From a bacterium (GTDB taxonomy: Bacteria; Orphanbacterota; Orphanbacteria; Orphanbacterales; Orphanbacteraceae): 64,000 bases of DNA. Below the pieces are notes generated by a model that ran no database searches, was not told the origin of the DNA, and worked only from the letters and a program-made list of their open reading frames with translations. Shown here piece after piece: positions 17,675 to 25,803 of the stretch. The first letter of the stretch is position 1, and each line of letters begins with the position of its first letter. The DNA lies in contig JALGYY010000017.1 in the NCBI GenBank assembly GCA_025782575.1, forward strand, positions 111,884 through 175,883, written 5' to 3'. Made by a program: the position numbers and the translations under genes.

Positions 17675-19066
17675 TCAGACCCCTTCGAGGTCGATCCGGC
17701 GCCAGGCACCCCCGCGGAACCGATGAAAGACCCCCGCAGCCATCAGGACGTAGCTGACGATTCCGGCCGCCCATGCCTCTGTTACGCCCCCTCCCCGAAC
17801 TTCAACGACATACCAGGTGAGAGGTACGAACACCCCGAAGAGAACGGCGAAGGCGAGGATTGTCGGATACCGTGTGTCTCCCGCCCCCTGCAGAATACCG
17901 ATGCCGATCATTCGGAGGCCGTCAAAGACCTGGAAACCGGCTGCTGTCAGCGCAAGAAGGGGCGCGAATACCAAAACGGCAGGGTCATCCGTGAAGATCG
18001 AAAAAATTTCGTGGCCGAACAGCACCATCAGGATGCCGATTCCGATTGAGAAGTAAAATGTAAGCAGGTAAGTCTCCCGTCCATAGCGTGCAGCCCGGTC
18101 GCGATCCCCTCTCCCGATTTCATTTCCTACGAGAACGCTCGCGGCCGTTGTAATTCCCCAGATCGGCATGAACGAAAATGAAATCATCTGAATGGTGATC
18201 TGACTCGCGGCGAGCGCCTCGATTCCCCGCCTTCCGATGAGCGCCGTAAAGATCGAAAAGGAGAGCATATCGACCAACTCACCGAGGGAGAGGGGAACGC
18301 CGACCTGGATGATCTTCCTGATTCTTCCCCACGCCGGCAATCGGGGTACGTGGATCCTGTAGCGGAGGCGGTTGGCGGCGGGTGCCACCATCCAGACGAA
18401 AAGAATGCCGGCATTCAGGAAGACCGCTATGCTCGTCGCGATAGCCGCTCCCCGAATTCCCATGGGATCAACAGCGAGCCAACTGGTGCCGCCGATCTCC
18501 AGTCCCGACCAGCCGAAGATCAGAATCCAATCGAGCAGAATATTGACCGCATTCGAAACAATGCCGGCATACATGGGGGGCGCGACATCTTTCCGCCCTT
18601 GAAAGAAACCGGAGAGAGTCATTGTCAGTTGCGTCGCAACAGCGCTTAACGTCCGGAGCCGGATGTATGTGTAGGCGTTTTCCTGTATGTCCCGGGAGTG
18701 GCCGGTGAGGGAAAGCAACCAGTGACTCTCCATTCCAGCCCACATCAACACGAGGCCGGCAACGATCGCCACCCAGATTCCCTGCCAGGTGTATTCCGCA
18801 ACGGCACGATCGTCCCCCCGCCCGTTCGACTGGGAAACGAAAGTGGAAGTGATACGGGAGAGACCGTTGAACATACAGTAGCCGGTCCAGGTGAGCAGGC
18901 CGCCGAGGCCGGCAGCGCCGAGCGCCATGCTCGATACATGGCCGAGAAAGGCACTGTCCACGGTCCACATCAGAGTGTGAGATAGCATGGTGAGGATCGT
19001 CGGCGCGGCAAGCGCCGTGATCTCCCGACCATGTCTGATGCCGATCCGTTCCAACAAGCGACTCAA
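17675..19066 (-). CDS. MATE-family multidrug/sodium efflux transporter
   Basis: About 463 residues with 12 predicted membrane helices in two six-helix halves. I prefer the TTG at 19066, preceded by GAAGGGG with a 6-base spacer; ATGs at 19132 and 19303 give long hydrophilic extensions without ribosome sites. Signature segments include ALAAPTILTMLSHTLMWTVD in helix 1 and LVDMLSFSIFTALIGRRGIE at the start of the second half. It exports cationic drugs or metabolites in exchange for Na+ or H+. It is convergent with purU (23-base gap) and divergent from the FIST gene. Confidence 0.88.
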   Translation of the reverse strand: MSRLLERIGIRHGREITALAAPTILTMLSHTLMWTVDSAFLGHVSSMALGAAGLGGLLTWTGYCMFNGLSRITSTFVSQSNGRGDDRAVAEYTWQGIWVAIVAGLVLMWAGMESHWLLSLTGHSRDIQENAYTYIRLRTLSAVATQLTMTLSGFFQGRKDVAPPMYAGIVSNAVNILLDWILIFGWSGLEIGGTSWLAVDPMGIRGAAIATSIAVFLNAGILFVWMVAPAANRLRYRIHVPRLPAWGRIRKIIQVGVPLSLGELVDMLSFSIFTALIGRRGIEALAASQITIQMISFSFMPIWGITTAASVLVGNEIGRGDRDRAARYGRETYLLTFYFSIGIGILMVLFGHEIFSIFTDDPAVLVFAPLLALTAAGFQVFDGLRMIGIGILQGAGDTRYPTILAFAVLFGVFVPLTWYVVEVRGGGVTEAWAAGIVSYVLMAAGVFHRFRGGAWRRIDLEGV

Positions 19067-19207
19067 CGTGAACCCCTTCGAGTGACCCTGGTTCTTCTGG
19101 CAGTTGAAATTGACAGTGTACTCGATTCGCATCGCATGAAATCGAATTACTCTTCCCGGATCGACCGCTTTGACTTGCCGTTTCCCCGGCACTGACCGGT
19201 TCGATTC

Positions 19208-19240
19208 AGCCGCTCCTGGACGCTTTGTCCGGGAGCGGCT
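19208..19240 (+). promoter_or_regulatory. 14-bp hairpin upstream of the FIST gene
   Basis: AGCCGCTCCTGGAC (19208-19221) pairs with GTCCGGGAGCGGCT (19227-19240) around a 5-base loop. There is one U-G wobble in the plus-strand RNA. No T-tract follows, so it is not a standard terminator. It lies in the divergent MATE/FIST interval, 57 bases before the FIST start, and could be a leader element or operator. Confidence 0.45.
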
Positions 19241-19297
19241 ACACTCCCTATGCAAGCGGTTCCCGGTTGAGAAACAGCCGCGCGGGGAGATGGATCC

Positions 19298-20479
19298 ATG
19301 CACTGGGCGACCGCTTCATCCGGTTCTTCCATTCTGAAAGACGCGATCCGGGAAGTGACCGATCTGATTCGCCGGCGTATGCAAGATCATCCGATCGACC
19401 TCGTCCTCCTGTTTGTCTCCAGACATTTTGCTTCTCTCTTCGGCGAAGCCCGGCGACTGGCACGGGAGTCTATCCCGGAAGGGGTGCTGATCGGTTGTTC
19501 GGCGGAGGGCGTCATCGGAGGGGGCCGGGAAATCGAGGACTCCCCCGGTGTTGCTTTGACAGCCGCCTCTCTGCCCGATGTGAATATCCACTCGTTCAGG
19601 CTGAGCGTCGGCGACCTCCCCGATGGAGATGCTTCGCCCGGGGCGTGGCATGAGGCGCTCGGAGTCGGGCCTGCCCCTCCCCCTCAGTTCCTGCTCCTTA
19701 CCGACCCGCTTACATTTCCGGCAGAAACGCTCATACACGGTCTGGACTACGCATTCCCCCGAAGCGTCAAGATCGGCGGCCTCGCGAGCGCGGCGATCAA
19801 TCCTGGAGGGAACGCGTTATACAGGAATGAAGAAATGTTTGGTCGGGGAGCTGTCGGCGTAGCCCTCGCGGGTAATATTCTGGTCGAAACGGTCGTCTCT
19901 CAAGGCTGCCGCCCGATCGGAAAGCCACTCGCCGTCACCAAGTGCAGGGAAAACACGATCTTCGAGATCGACGGACAGAAGCCGCTTGATGTGATTCATG
20001 AATTGCTGCAATCGCTCACCGAAGATGAAAGGCGCGCGGCGAGCCAGTCGCTCTTCATCGGCGTCGTCATGAACAAGCTCGCTTTCCGGCCGGGGGCGGG
20101 CGACTTTCTGATGCGTAATCTGGTGGCCATCGATCGCCAATCCGGCTCGATCACAGTAGGAGAGTATCTCAGGAACGGTCAGACCCTGCAGTTTCATCTG
20201 CGAGACGCCCAGGCGTCGGCCGACGATCTCGATCTCCTTCTGGACAAGTACACGGAGGAGGGTGCGGGAAAGGCGACCGGCGCGCTTCTCTTCTCCTGTG
20301 TGGGACGTGGTGTCGACCTCTACCATGAGCCGGATCACGACAGCAGAGCTTTCCGGAACCATATGGGGGATGTCCCTCTCGGCGGCTTTTTCTGCAGTGG
20401 GGAGATCGGGCCGATCGGAGGCGACACCTATATTCATGGGTACACCAGCTCGTTCGGCATCTTTCGGCCGGCCAGGTAA
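19298..20479 (+). CDS. FIST domain sensory protein (FIST_N plus FIST_C)
   Basis: A 393-residue soluble protein with GGGGAG about 8 bases before the ATG. The FIST N domain covers about residues 25-215, with the LIGCSAEGVIGGG motif. The FIST C domain covers about 220-375, with LFIGVVMN, FLMRNLVAID and the ending GGFFCSGEIGPIG. FIST domains bind small ligands, possibly amino acids, and usually sit with GGDEF, histidine kinase or methyl-accepting genes. None of these lie nearby, so it is a stand-alone FIST protein of the kind that must signal by protein contact. Ligand and partner are unknown. Confidence 0.88.
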   Translation: MHWATASSGSSILKDAIREVTDLIRRRMQDHPIDLVLLFVSRHFASLFGEARRLARESIPEGVLIGCSAEGVIGGGREIEDSPGVALTAASLPDVNIHSFRLSVGDLPDGDASPGAWHEALGVGPAPPPQFLLLTDPLTFPAETLIHGLDYAFPRSVKIGGLASAAINPGGNALYRNEEMFGRGAVGVALAGNILVETVVSQGCRPIGKPLAVTKCRENTIFEIDGQKPLDVIHELLQSLTEDERRAASQSLFIGVVMNKLAFRPGAGDFLMRNLVAIDRQSGSITVGEYLRNGQTLQFHLRDAQASADDLDLLLDKYTEEGAGKATGALLFSCVGRGVDLYHEPDHDSRAFRNHMGDVPLGGFFCSGEIGPIGGDTYIHGYTSSFGIFRPAR

Positions 20480-20523
20480 ACGTCGCATGCATCCCCCCTG
20501 CTTCCCTTGCGGAGCAACTCTGT

Positions 20524-20529
20524 TATAAT
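20524..20529 (+). promoter_or_regulatory. -10 element of the pepF operon
   Basis: A perfect TATAAT lies 24 bases before the ATG at 20553, with AAGGAGG in between (20541-20547). No good -35 is seen at 17 bases (CTTCCC), so the promoter may rely on the strong -10. Confidence 0.5.
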
Positions 20530-20552
20530 TTCCCCCTCAAAAGGAGGATACG

Positions 20553-22349
20553 ATGCAGAAACTCGAACAGACTTGGGATCTCGCTTCTCTCTTCGAGGGA
20601 GGGAGCAAATCAAAAGCATTAAAAGAAAGCATGCAGGAGATCGAGGCGAGCCTTGATACCTGTCAGAAATCGATCGACAGCCTCGGCGATCAACCGAATG
20701 CCGCCTGGAAGAAGACGATCATCGCCATGCAGGCGCTCGACGCCAATCTGAGCGAAGTATGCAACTTCGCAGAATGCCTCGAGGCGCAGGATACGGCCGA
20801 CTCCCTTGCCACTCAGCTGACGGGGATCCTGGACGGGCTTCGAGCCCGTAACCAATCACTGGGAGTGCAGCTCGAGACACGGTTTCTGCAAGCGGATGAC
20901 GCTGCCTGGGAATCCCTGCTCTCCGATTCCGAGCTCGCGCCCATCGCCTTCTCTCTGAGTGACCAGCGGGATCTCGCCGGCCGTAAAATGGATCCCGAAA
21001 AAGAGATGCTCACCGGTGAGCTGGCCAAGGACGGTTATCATGCGTGGGGCCGGTTGTACGACAAGCTCGCCGGCTCGCTTCGGGTCGACTTTCAGGAGAA
21101 CGGTTCCTCCGAAACGTTATCCATGGGACAGCTCCACAACAAGATGGAAAGCGTCCATGCCGGCATCAGGCGATCGGCTTTCGAAAAACTAGAAGAAGCG
21201 TGGAGTTCTGTAGCCGATCTGTCCGCAATGGCGCTCAACAATCAAGCAGGATTCCGGCTCACCACCTACAAGAAGCGTAACTGGGACTCCGTGCTTTACG
21301 AACCGCTTCGCATGAACCGGATGAGCCGGGAAACGCTCGAGGCGATGTGGGGTGTAGTGGCGGACAAGAGTGCCGAACTCGTCCCTTATATCGAGGCGAA
21401 AGCGAGTCTTCTCGGTCAGAGTAAGATGACCTGGTACGACAAGTCGGCGCCCGTAAGCTCCGACGAGAAATCCTATAGCTATGAAGAGGCCGCCCAGTAC
21501 ATCATGGAGCAGTTCGGCAAGTTCAGTCAGCCGCTCGCCGATTTTGCCCGGCAGGCATTCGACAAGAGATGGATTGAAGTAGAAGACCGCCAGGGTAAAG
21601 GGGCGGGAGGGTTCTGCACTGATTTTCCGGATAGCCAGGAAACTCGGATCTTCATGACGTTCGGAGGAACATTCGGCGGTGTATCGACGCTCGCACATGA
21701 ACTGGGCCACGCTCATCACACGTGGATCCTCCGGAAGAAGCCTTTCTGGGCGACGGAATACCCCATGACTCTCGCCGAAACAGCGAGCACCTTCTGCGAA
21801 ACGCTGATCACCGATTCCGCACTCAAGAGTGCATCGAATGACGAGGAGAAACTCAATCTTCTCGACAAGAAGCTCGATGAAGCGGCGACCATGATGATGA
21901 ATCTGCGGTCCCGTTTTCTATTCGAGACATCGTTCTTCGCGGAGCGTGAGTCAGGCCCCCTGACGGTGGACCGGCTGAACGAACTTATGAAGAATGCGCA
22001 GGTGACGGCATACGCCGGCGCCCTTGATGACCACGCCTATCATCCGCTCTTCTGGGCGTCGAAACTCCACTTCTACATCACAAGCTATCCGTTCTACAAC
22101 TTCCCCTATGTCTTCGGATTCCTGTTCAGCAACGGAATCTACGATCGGGCGATTCAGGAGGGACCGTCATTCTCGAAGAAGTACGTCGCTCTCCTCGAGG
22201 ACACCGGGTCCATGACATGCGAAGATCTCGCGAAGAAACATCTCGGCGTCGACCTGATAAAACCCGATTTCTGGGAAGCATCGGTTGAACGGGCGCTCCA
22301 GCATGTCGATCCATTCGTAAAACTGGCGCGTGCCAGAACCACAGTATAG
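20553..22349 (+). CDS. pepF: Cytoplasmic oligoendopeptidase F-type peptidase (M3 family)
   Basis: 598 residues with no signal peptide. The ATG follows AAGGAGG with 5-base spacing. The zinc motif HELGH is at residues 382-386 (LAHELGHAHHTWIL), and the third ligand is in the ETASTFCE segment about 25 residues later, as in M3B PepF. It cleaves medium-size oligopeptides in the cytosol. It heads a four-gene plus-strand run (PepF, exported Xaa-Pro peptidase, SDR epimerase, MBL hydrolase), with 11 bases to the next start. A related exported M3 enzyme lies at 50.06-51.97 kb. Confidence 0.93.
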   Translation: MQKLEQTWDLASLFEGGSKSKALKESMQEIEASLDTCQKSIDSLGDQPNAAWKKTIIAMQALDANLSEVCNFAECLEAQDTADSLATQLTGILDGLRARNQSLGVQLETRFLQADDAAWESLLSDSELAPIAFSLSDQRDLAGRKMDPEKEMLTGELAKDGYHAWGRLYDKLAGSLRVDFQENGSSETLSMGQLHNKMESVHAGIRRSAFEKLEEAWSSVADLSAMALNNQAGFRLTTYKKRNWDSVLYEPLRMNRMSRETLEAMWGVVADKSAELVPYIEAKASLLGQSKMTWYDKSAPVSSDEKSYSYEEAAQYIMEQFGKFSQPLADFARQAFDKRWIEVEDRQGKGAGGFCTDFPDSQETRIFMTFGGTFGGVSTLAHELGHAHHTWILRKKPFWATEYPMTLAETASTFCETLITDSALKSASNDEEKLNLLDKKLDEAATMMMNLRSRFLFETSFFAERESGPLTVDRLNELMKNAQVTAYAGALDDHAYHPLFWASKLHFYITSYPFYNFPYVFGFLFSNGIYDRAIQEGPSFSKKYVALLEDTGSMTCEDLAKKHLGVDLIKPDFWEASVERALQHVDPFVKLARARTTV

Positions 22350-22360
22350 GAGTGGATTCA

Positions 22361-23662
22361 TTGACCATCCCCGGATTCTTGCGATGCTGTCTGGTTCTGG
22401 TGGCCTTCGCCTCCGGTCTGACGCTCCTGGCGACGCCCGCCTCGGCAGACGAGCCGACGATCGACCCCGGTACCTACGAAGCGAGGCGAGACGCCCTGCT
22501 TGATTCCCTCGGTGAGGGGGCGGCAATCGTCTACTCGGACGGGAGTGAGACCGAAATCGGTCACCGGGTGAACAGCGATTTCTGGTATCTCACCGGCTTC
22601 AATGAGCCGGGGGCAATCCTCTTCCTATCCGCAACCGGGCGGGAGAGGGATGTGCTCCTGCTTGCCGCGCGGAATCCCGATGTGGAGCGGTGGGAAGGTC
22701 TGAGGCCGGAAATCACCGATTCACTGACCGAGGCTCTCGGATTCGATCGGATCCGTCGTACTTCCTATCTCGATCGTCAGATCGTGAAGCAGATGAAGCA
22801 CGACCAGGTGCTTCACTATGTGGGGCCGCTCGTCGGCCCCGGTGGCCCCCTGCCGAAAGAGCTGGAGCTCTACCGGAAGATCACTGCCAGAGTACCGGGC
22901 GCTTCGATTCAAAACTCATCGCGCTTTCTGGAGAACCTCCGGATGATCAAAAGTGACGATGAGATTGCAATGGTCCGGCAGGCGATCGAAGTGACCGGTC
23001 GGGGAATCACGGATCTGCTGGCCCTTGCGAAACCGGGCGCCACGGAATTCGAGCTTGATGGAGCGCTCGAAGCGTCGTTCAAGAGACAAGGAGCCCAGTT
23101 TCTCGCGTTCGGACCGATCGTCGGATCGGGAGTGCAGTCAACCGTACTCCATTACCGAGCCAAACAGAAAACCCTCCAGCAGGGGGACATACTCCTCCTC
23201 GACGTAGGCGCTGAGTGGGGTCACTACTGCGCCGATATCAGCCGGACAGTACCGATCGATGGTAAATTCACGCCCGAGCAGGCGGAGATTTACGACATCG
23301 TTCTGGAAGCGCAGGAGAAGGCGATCGCGGCGGTCCGGCCAGGGGTCACGATCCATGATGTCCACCAGGTGGCAAGAAGTGTCATTCGGGAGTACGGCTA
23401 CGAGGACTACTTCATGCATGGCACTTCCCATCACTTGGGCCTGGATGTGCATGACGTTGCGGACTACTCACAGCCATTGCGCCCGGGCATGATCATCACG
23501 GTCGAGCCGGGAATCTACCTGGAAGACGAAGAGATCGGCGTTCGAATCGAAGATGACATTCTTGTTACACGGGACGGGCGGGTCAATCTCTCCGCCGATA
23601 TACCTCGCACTCGAGCTGAAGTGGAAGCGTGGATCGTCGAAGCGAAGAAGCAAGCGGATTGA
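22361..23662 (+). CDS. Exported Xaa-Pro aminopeptidase (M24B)
   Basis: About 433 residues from the TTG at 22361, with AGGAG at an 8-base spacing. The GTG at 22352 overlaps that ribosome site and is unlikely. The N-terminus is a signal peptide (LVLVAFASGLTLLATPASA-D), unusual because most aminopeptidase P enzymes are cytosolic. The pita-bread domain shows all five metal ligands: LLDVGAEWGHYCADISRT (two Asp), GTSHHLGLDVHD (His), TVEPGIYLE (Glu) and GVRIEDD (Glu). It removes N-terminal residues preceding proline, probably in the periplasm. It lies directly downstream of pepF. Confidence 0.92.
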   Translation: MTIPGFLRCCLVLVAFASGLTLLATPASADEPTIDPGTYEARRDALLDSLGEGAAIVYSDGSETEIGHRVNSDFWYLTGFNEPGAILFLSATGRERDVLLLAARNPDVERWEGLRPEITDSLTEALGFDRIRRTSYLDRQIVKQMKHDQVLHYVGPLVGPGGPLPKELELYRKITARVPGASIQNSSRFLENLRMIKSDDEIAMVRQAIEVTGRGITDLLALAKPGATEFELDGALEASFKRQGAQFLAFGPIVGSGVQSTVLHYRAKQKTLQQGDILLLDVGAEWGHYCADISRTVPIDGKFTPEQAEIYDIVLEAQEKAIAAVRPGVTIHDVHQVARSVIREYGYEDYFMHGTSHHLGLDVHDVADYSQPLRPGMIITVEPGIYLEDEEIGVRIEDDILVTRDGRVNLSADIPRTRAEVEAWIVEAKKQAD

Positions 23663-24750
23663 TATCGGGCGACCGGTCGGTGCCTCCTGTTCTCGTAACC
23701 GGTGCCACCGGCCAGCTGGGCGCGCAGTTCATTCACCGGCTCAACCGATCCGACATTGTCCCCCGAGCCCTTGTTCGAAAGAGCTATTCCGCTCTCGCCT
23801 GGGGCGATCTTCAGGTCGATGAGGTACCCGGCGACCTGACCGATTTCACTCCCACCGGCGCTCAAAAACTCGATCGTGCACTCGTAAACGTAGATACGGT
23901 CTATCACCTGGCCGCCTATGTGCACGTCGGGACGAAAAACCATTCCAGGCACGACGATCTGAACAGGAAGGGGACCGCCCGGCTCTATGAAGCGGCTGCC
24001 CGAATGGGTGTGCGGCGTTTTCTTCACGTCAGCACCATCGGCGCCGTCGGGGGAGGGCTCACGGATACGCCCCTCGACGAGAATGCTGACTGGAACCTCG
24101 CCTCATTCCGGAACCCCTATTTCGACACCAAGCGTGCAGCCGAAGAGTATCTTCTCAGCGAAAAGCGAGAGGAGCTGACGGGGCCTGAGATCGTCATCGT
24201 TAACCCATCGATCATACTAGGGTCCCGAAAATCGGTTCGGTCGAGAAACAGGTATATCGAGAAGAGCAAGATTCCGCCGACTCTATCGGTAACGGAAATC
24301 CCGCTCTGGACCCGGTGGCTCAAACTCTGGCCGTTCGTCCCCCCTGTTTCAATCAACGTAGTAGATGGCGACGACGTATCCGAAGGGATTCTGCTGGCTG
24401 CCGGGAAGGGCCGACCGGGAGAGCGCTACATCCTGGCCGGGTGGAATCTCACGTTCCGGGATATTGCTACCGCACTCAGACCGTGGGTGCCGATGGGACC
24501 TCTCCTGATTCCTGTTCCGAGACGACTGCTTGTAGCAAGCGGGGCGCTTACGGCGGGCGTGGCCGGACTGTTCCGGGTCAAAACCAAATGGACGGCTGAC
24601 CGGGCGAGGCTCTCCTCGATGCGCTGGTTCTACTCGACCGGAAAAGCGGAACGCGAACTGGGTTGGAAAAAAACGCCCTTCCCCCGTACATTGGAGAAGA
24701 TCCTCGGCTCGGCGGACAGGGGTAACCGTGGGGACGGAACCGACCGGTGA
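23659..24750 (+). CDS. NAD(P)-dependent epimerase/dehydratase (extended SDR)
   Basis: About 363 residues from the TTG at 23659, which overlaps the upstream stop (TTGA). A GTG at 23680 is an alternative. The nucleotide-binding motif VTGATGQLGAQF begins the protein, and the active-site region contains NPYFDTKRAAE (FxxxK form with Lys). HLAAYVHVG and VSTIGAVGG are Rossmann-fold landmarks. It resembles 3-beta-hydroxysteroid or dihydroflavonol-type SDRs rather than sugar epimerases, but its substrate is not determinable. The canonical YxxxK reads as Phe-Asp-Thr-Lys, so the usual tyrosine is shifted or absent. Confidence 0.82.
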   Translation: MISGDRSVPPVLVTGATGQLGAQFIHRLNRSDIVPRALVRKSYSALAWGDLQVDEVPGDLTDFTPTGAQKLDRALVNVDTVYHLAAYVHVGTKNHSRHDDLNRKGTARLYEAAARMGVRRFLHVSTIGAVGGGLTDTPLDENADWNLASFRNPYFDTKRAAEEYLLSEKREELTGPEIVIVNPSIILGSRKSVRSRNRYIEKSKIPPTLSVTEIPLWTRWLKLWPFVPPVSINVVDGDDVSEGILLAAGKGRPGERYILAGWNLTFRDIATALRPWVPMGPLLIPVPRRLLVASGALTAGVAGLFRVKTKWTADRARLSSMRWFYSTGKAERELGWKKTPFPRTLEKILGSADRGNRGDGTDR

Positions 24751-24780
24751 CCGGTTGACAGGCGAGAGGAGCCAAGCGGA

Positions 24781-25659
24781 ATGATTCGAGCAGGACGATA
24801 CGAGATTCACTCGGCGATCACAGGATGGGACCGTCTGGACGGTGGCGCCATGTTCGGTGTGGTTCCCAAAGTTCTCTGGCAGAAGACCGAAGATACGGAC
24901 GACGACAATCGCATTCTGATGGCTTTGCGTTCCCTGGTAGCGATCGACCCGGAAGAAAAGCGAGTGGTCGTCATCGACACGGGCGCCGGAAGCAAATGGG
25001 ATGATCAGGAAGCGGCACGCTTTGCCATCACCTACGATTCCGGGGCGATCCCCCGCGTCCTCGCTCCCTACGGGCTTACGATGGAGGACGTAACCGACGT
25101 GATCATCACCCACACCCACTTCGATCACGCGGGGGGCATGACCGATTGGGCGGGGAAACAGGACGGCCCCACTTCGCTTGTTTTCCCGAACGCGTCGCAC
25201 TGGGTGCATGAGAGTCACTGGAGTCACGCTCTCCGACCGACCGATCGTGACCGCGCATCATTTCTCATGCGAGATCTGGAGCTTCTGAACGATTCGGACC
25301 GGTTGGTCCGCCTGACCGGCGATGAGCCGGAATCGACGATCCCCGGCATCCGGTGGCGGCTCTCGCACGGCCATACCCCCTATCAACTGCTTCCCTGGTT
25401 TGAGGACGACGACAGTCCTCTCCTTTTTGTGGGCGACATGATCCCGACGAGCACTCATCTCCCCCCGGCCTGGGTAATGGCGTACGACCTCTATCCACTG
25501 AAAACATTGGATGAGCGTAAGGCGCTCTATTCCTCCGCCGCGTCCATCAATCTGCGGATCGCATTCCCCCACGACCGTTTTCACGGCGCGGGCCGCCTCG
25601 ATGTTTCGGGAAAGAGAGTGCAGATAGCAGAGGGGCTTCTTCCAAGTCCGGGGGCATAG
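24781..25659 (+). CDS. MBL-fold metallohydrolase
   Basis: 292 residues. The ATG follows GAGGAG by about 10 bases. The metallo-beta-lactamase ligands are present: THTHFDHAGGM (HxHxDH), a later LSHGHTPYQL (His), LFVGDMIPT (bridging Asp) and FPHDRFHG (final His). That is a complete two-metal set. The arrangement is like quorum-quenching lactonase or organophosphatase-type hydrolases (AttM/AiiA-like size), though the substrate is unknown. It is the last gene of the pepF run. No signal peptide is present. Confidence 0.85.
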   Translation: MIRAGRYEIHSAITGWDRLDGGAMFGVVPKVLWQKTEDTDDDNRILMALRSLVAIDPEEKRVVVIDTGAGSKWDDQEAARFAITYDSGAIPRVLAPYGLTMEDVTDVIITHTHFDHAGGMTDWAGKQDGPTSLVFPNASHWVHESHWSHALRPTDRDRASFLMRDLELLNDSDRLVRLTGDEPESTIPGIRWRLSHGHTPYQLLPWFEDDDSPLLFVGDMIPTSTHLPPAWVMAYDLYPLKTLDERKALYSSAASINLRIAFPHDRFHGAGRLDVSGKRVQIAEGLLPSPGA

Positions 25660-25720
25660 TCGCAAGCTGCCCGGATCCCTTCCAGGACAGCCCCCCCTTT
25701 CAACCGCACGTCGAATCAGT

Positions 25721-25726
25721 TATAAT
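25721..25726 (+). promoter_or_regulatory. -10 element of the exported Asp-box repeat gene
   Basis: A perfect TATAAT preceded by GT lies 77 bases before the ATG at 25804. The hexamer 17 bases upstream is TTTCAA, a weak -35. AAGGGG lies 7 bases before the ATG. Confidence 0.5.
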
Positions 25727-25803
25727 AGAAGGCGTCCGCTCCCTGTCCGCCGCTTCCGCGGTACTCCATAAACTCTTGTTCACCCTTTATTAAGGGGATT
25801 TTC

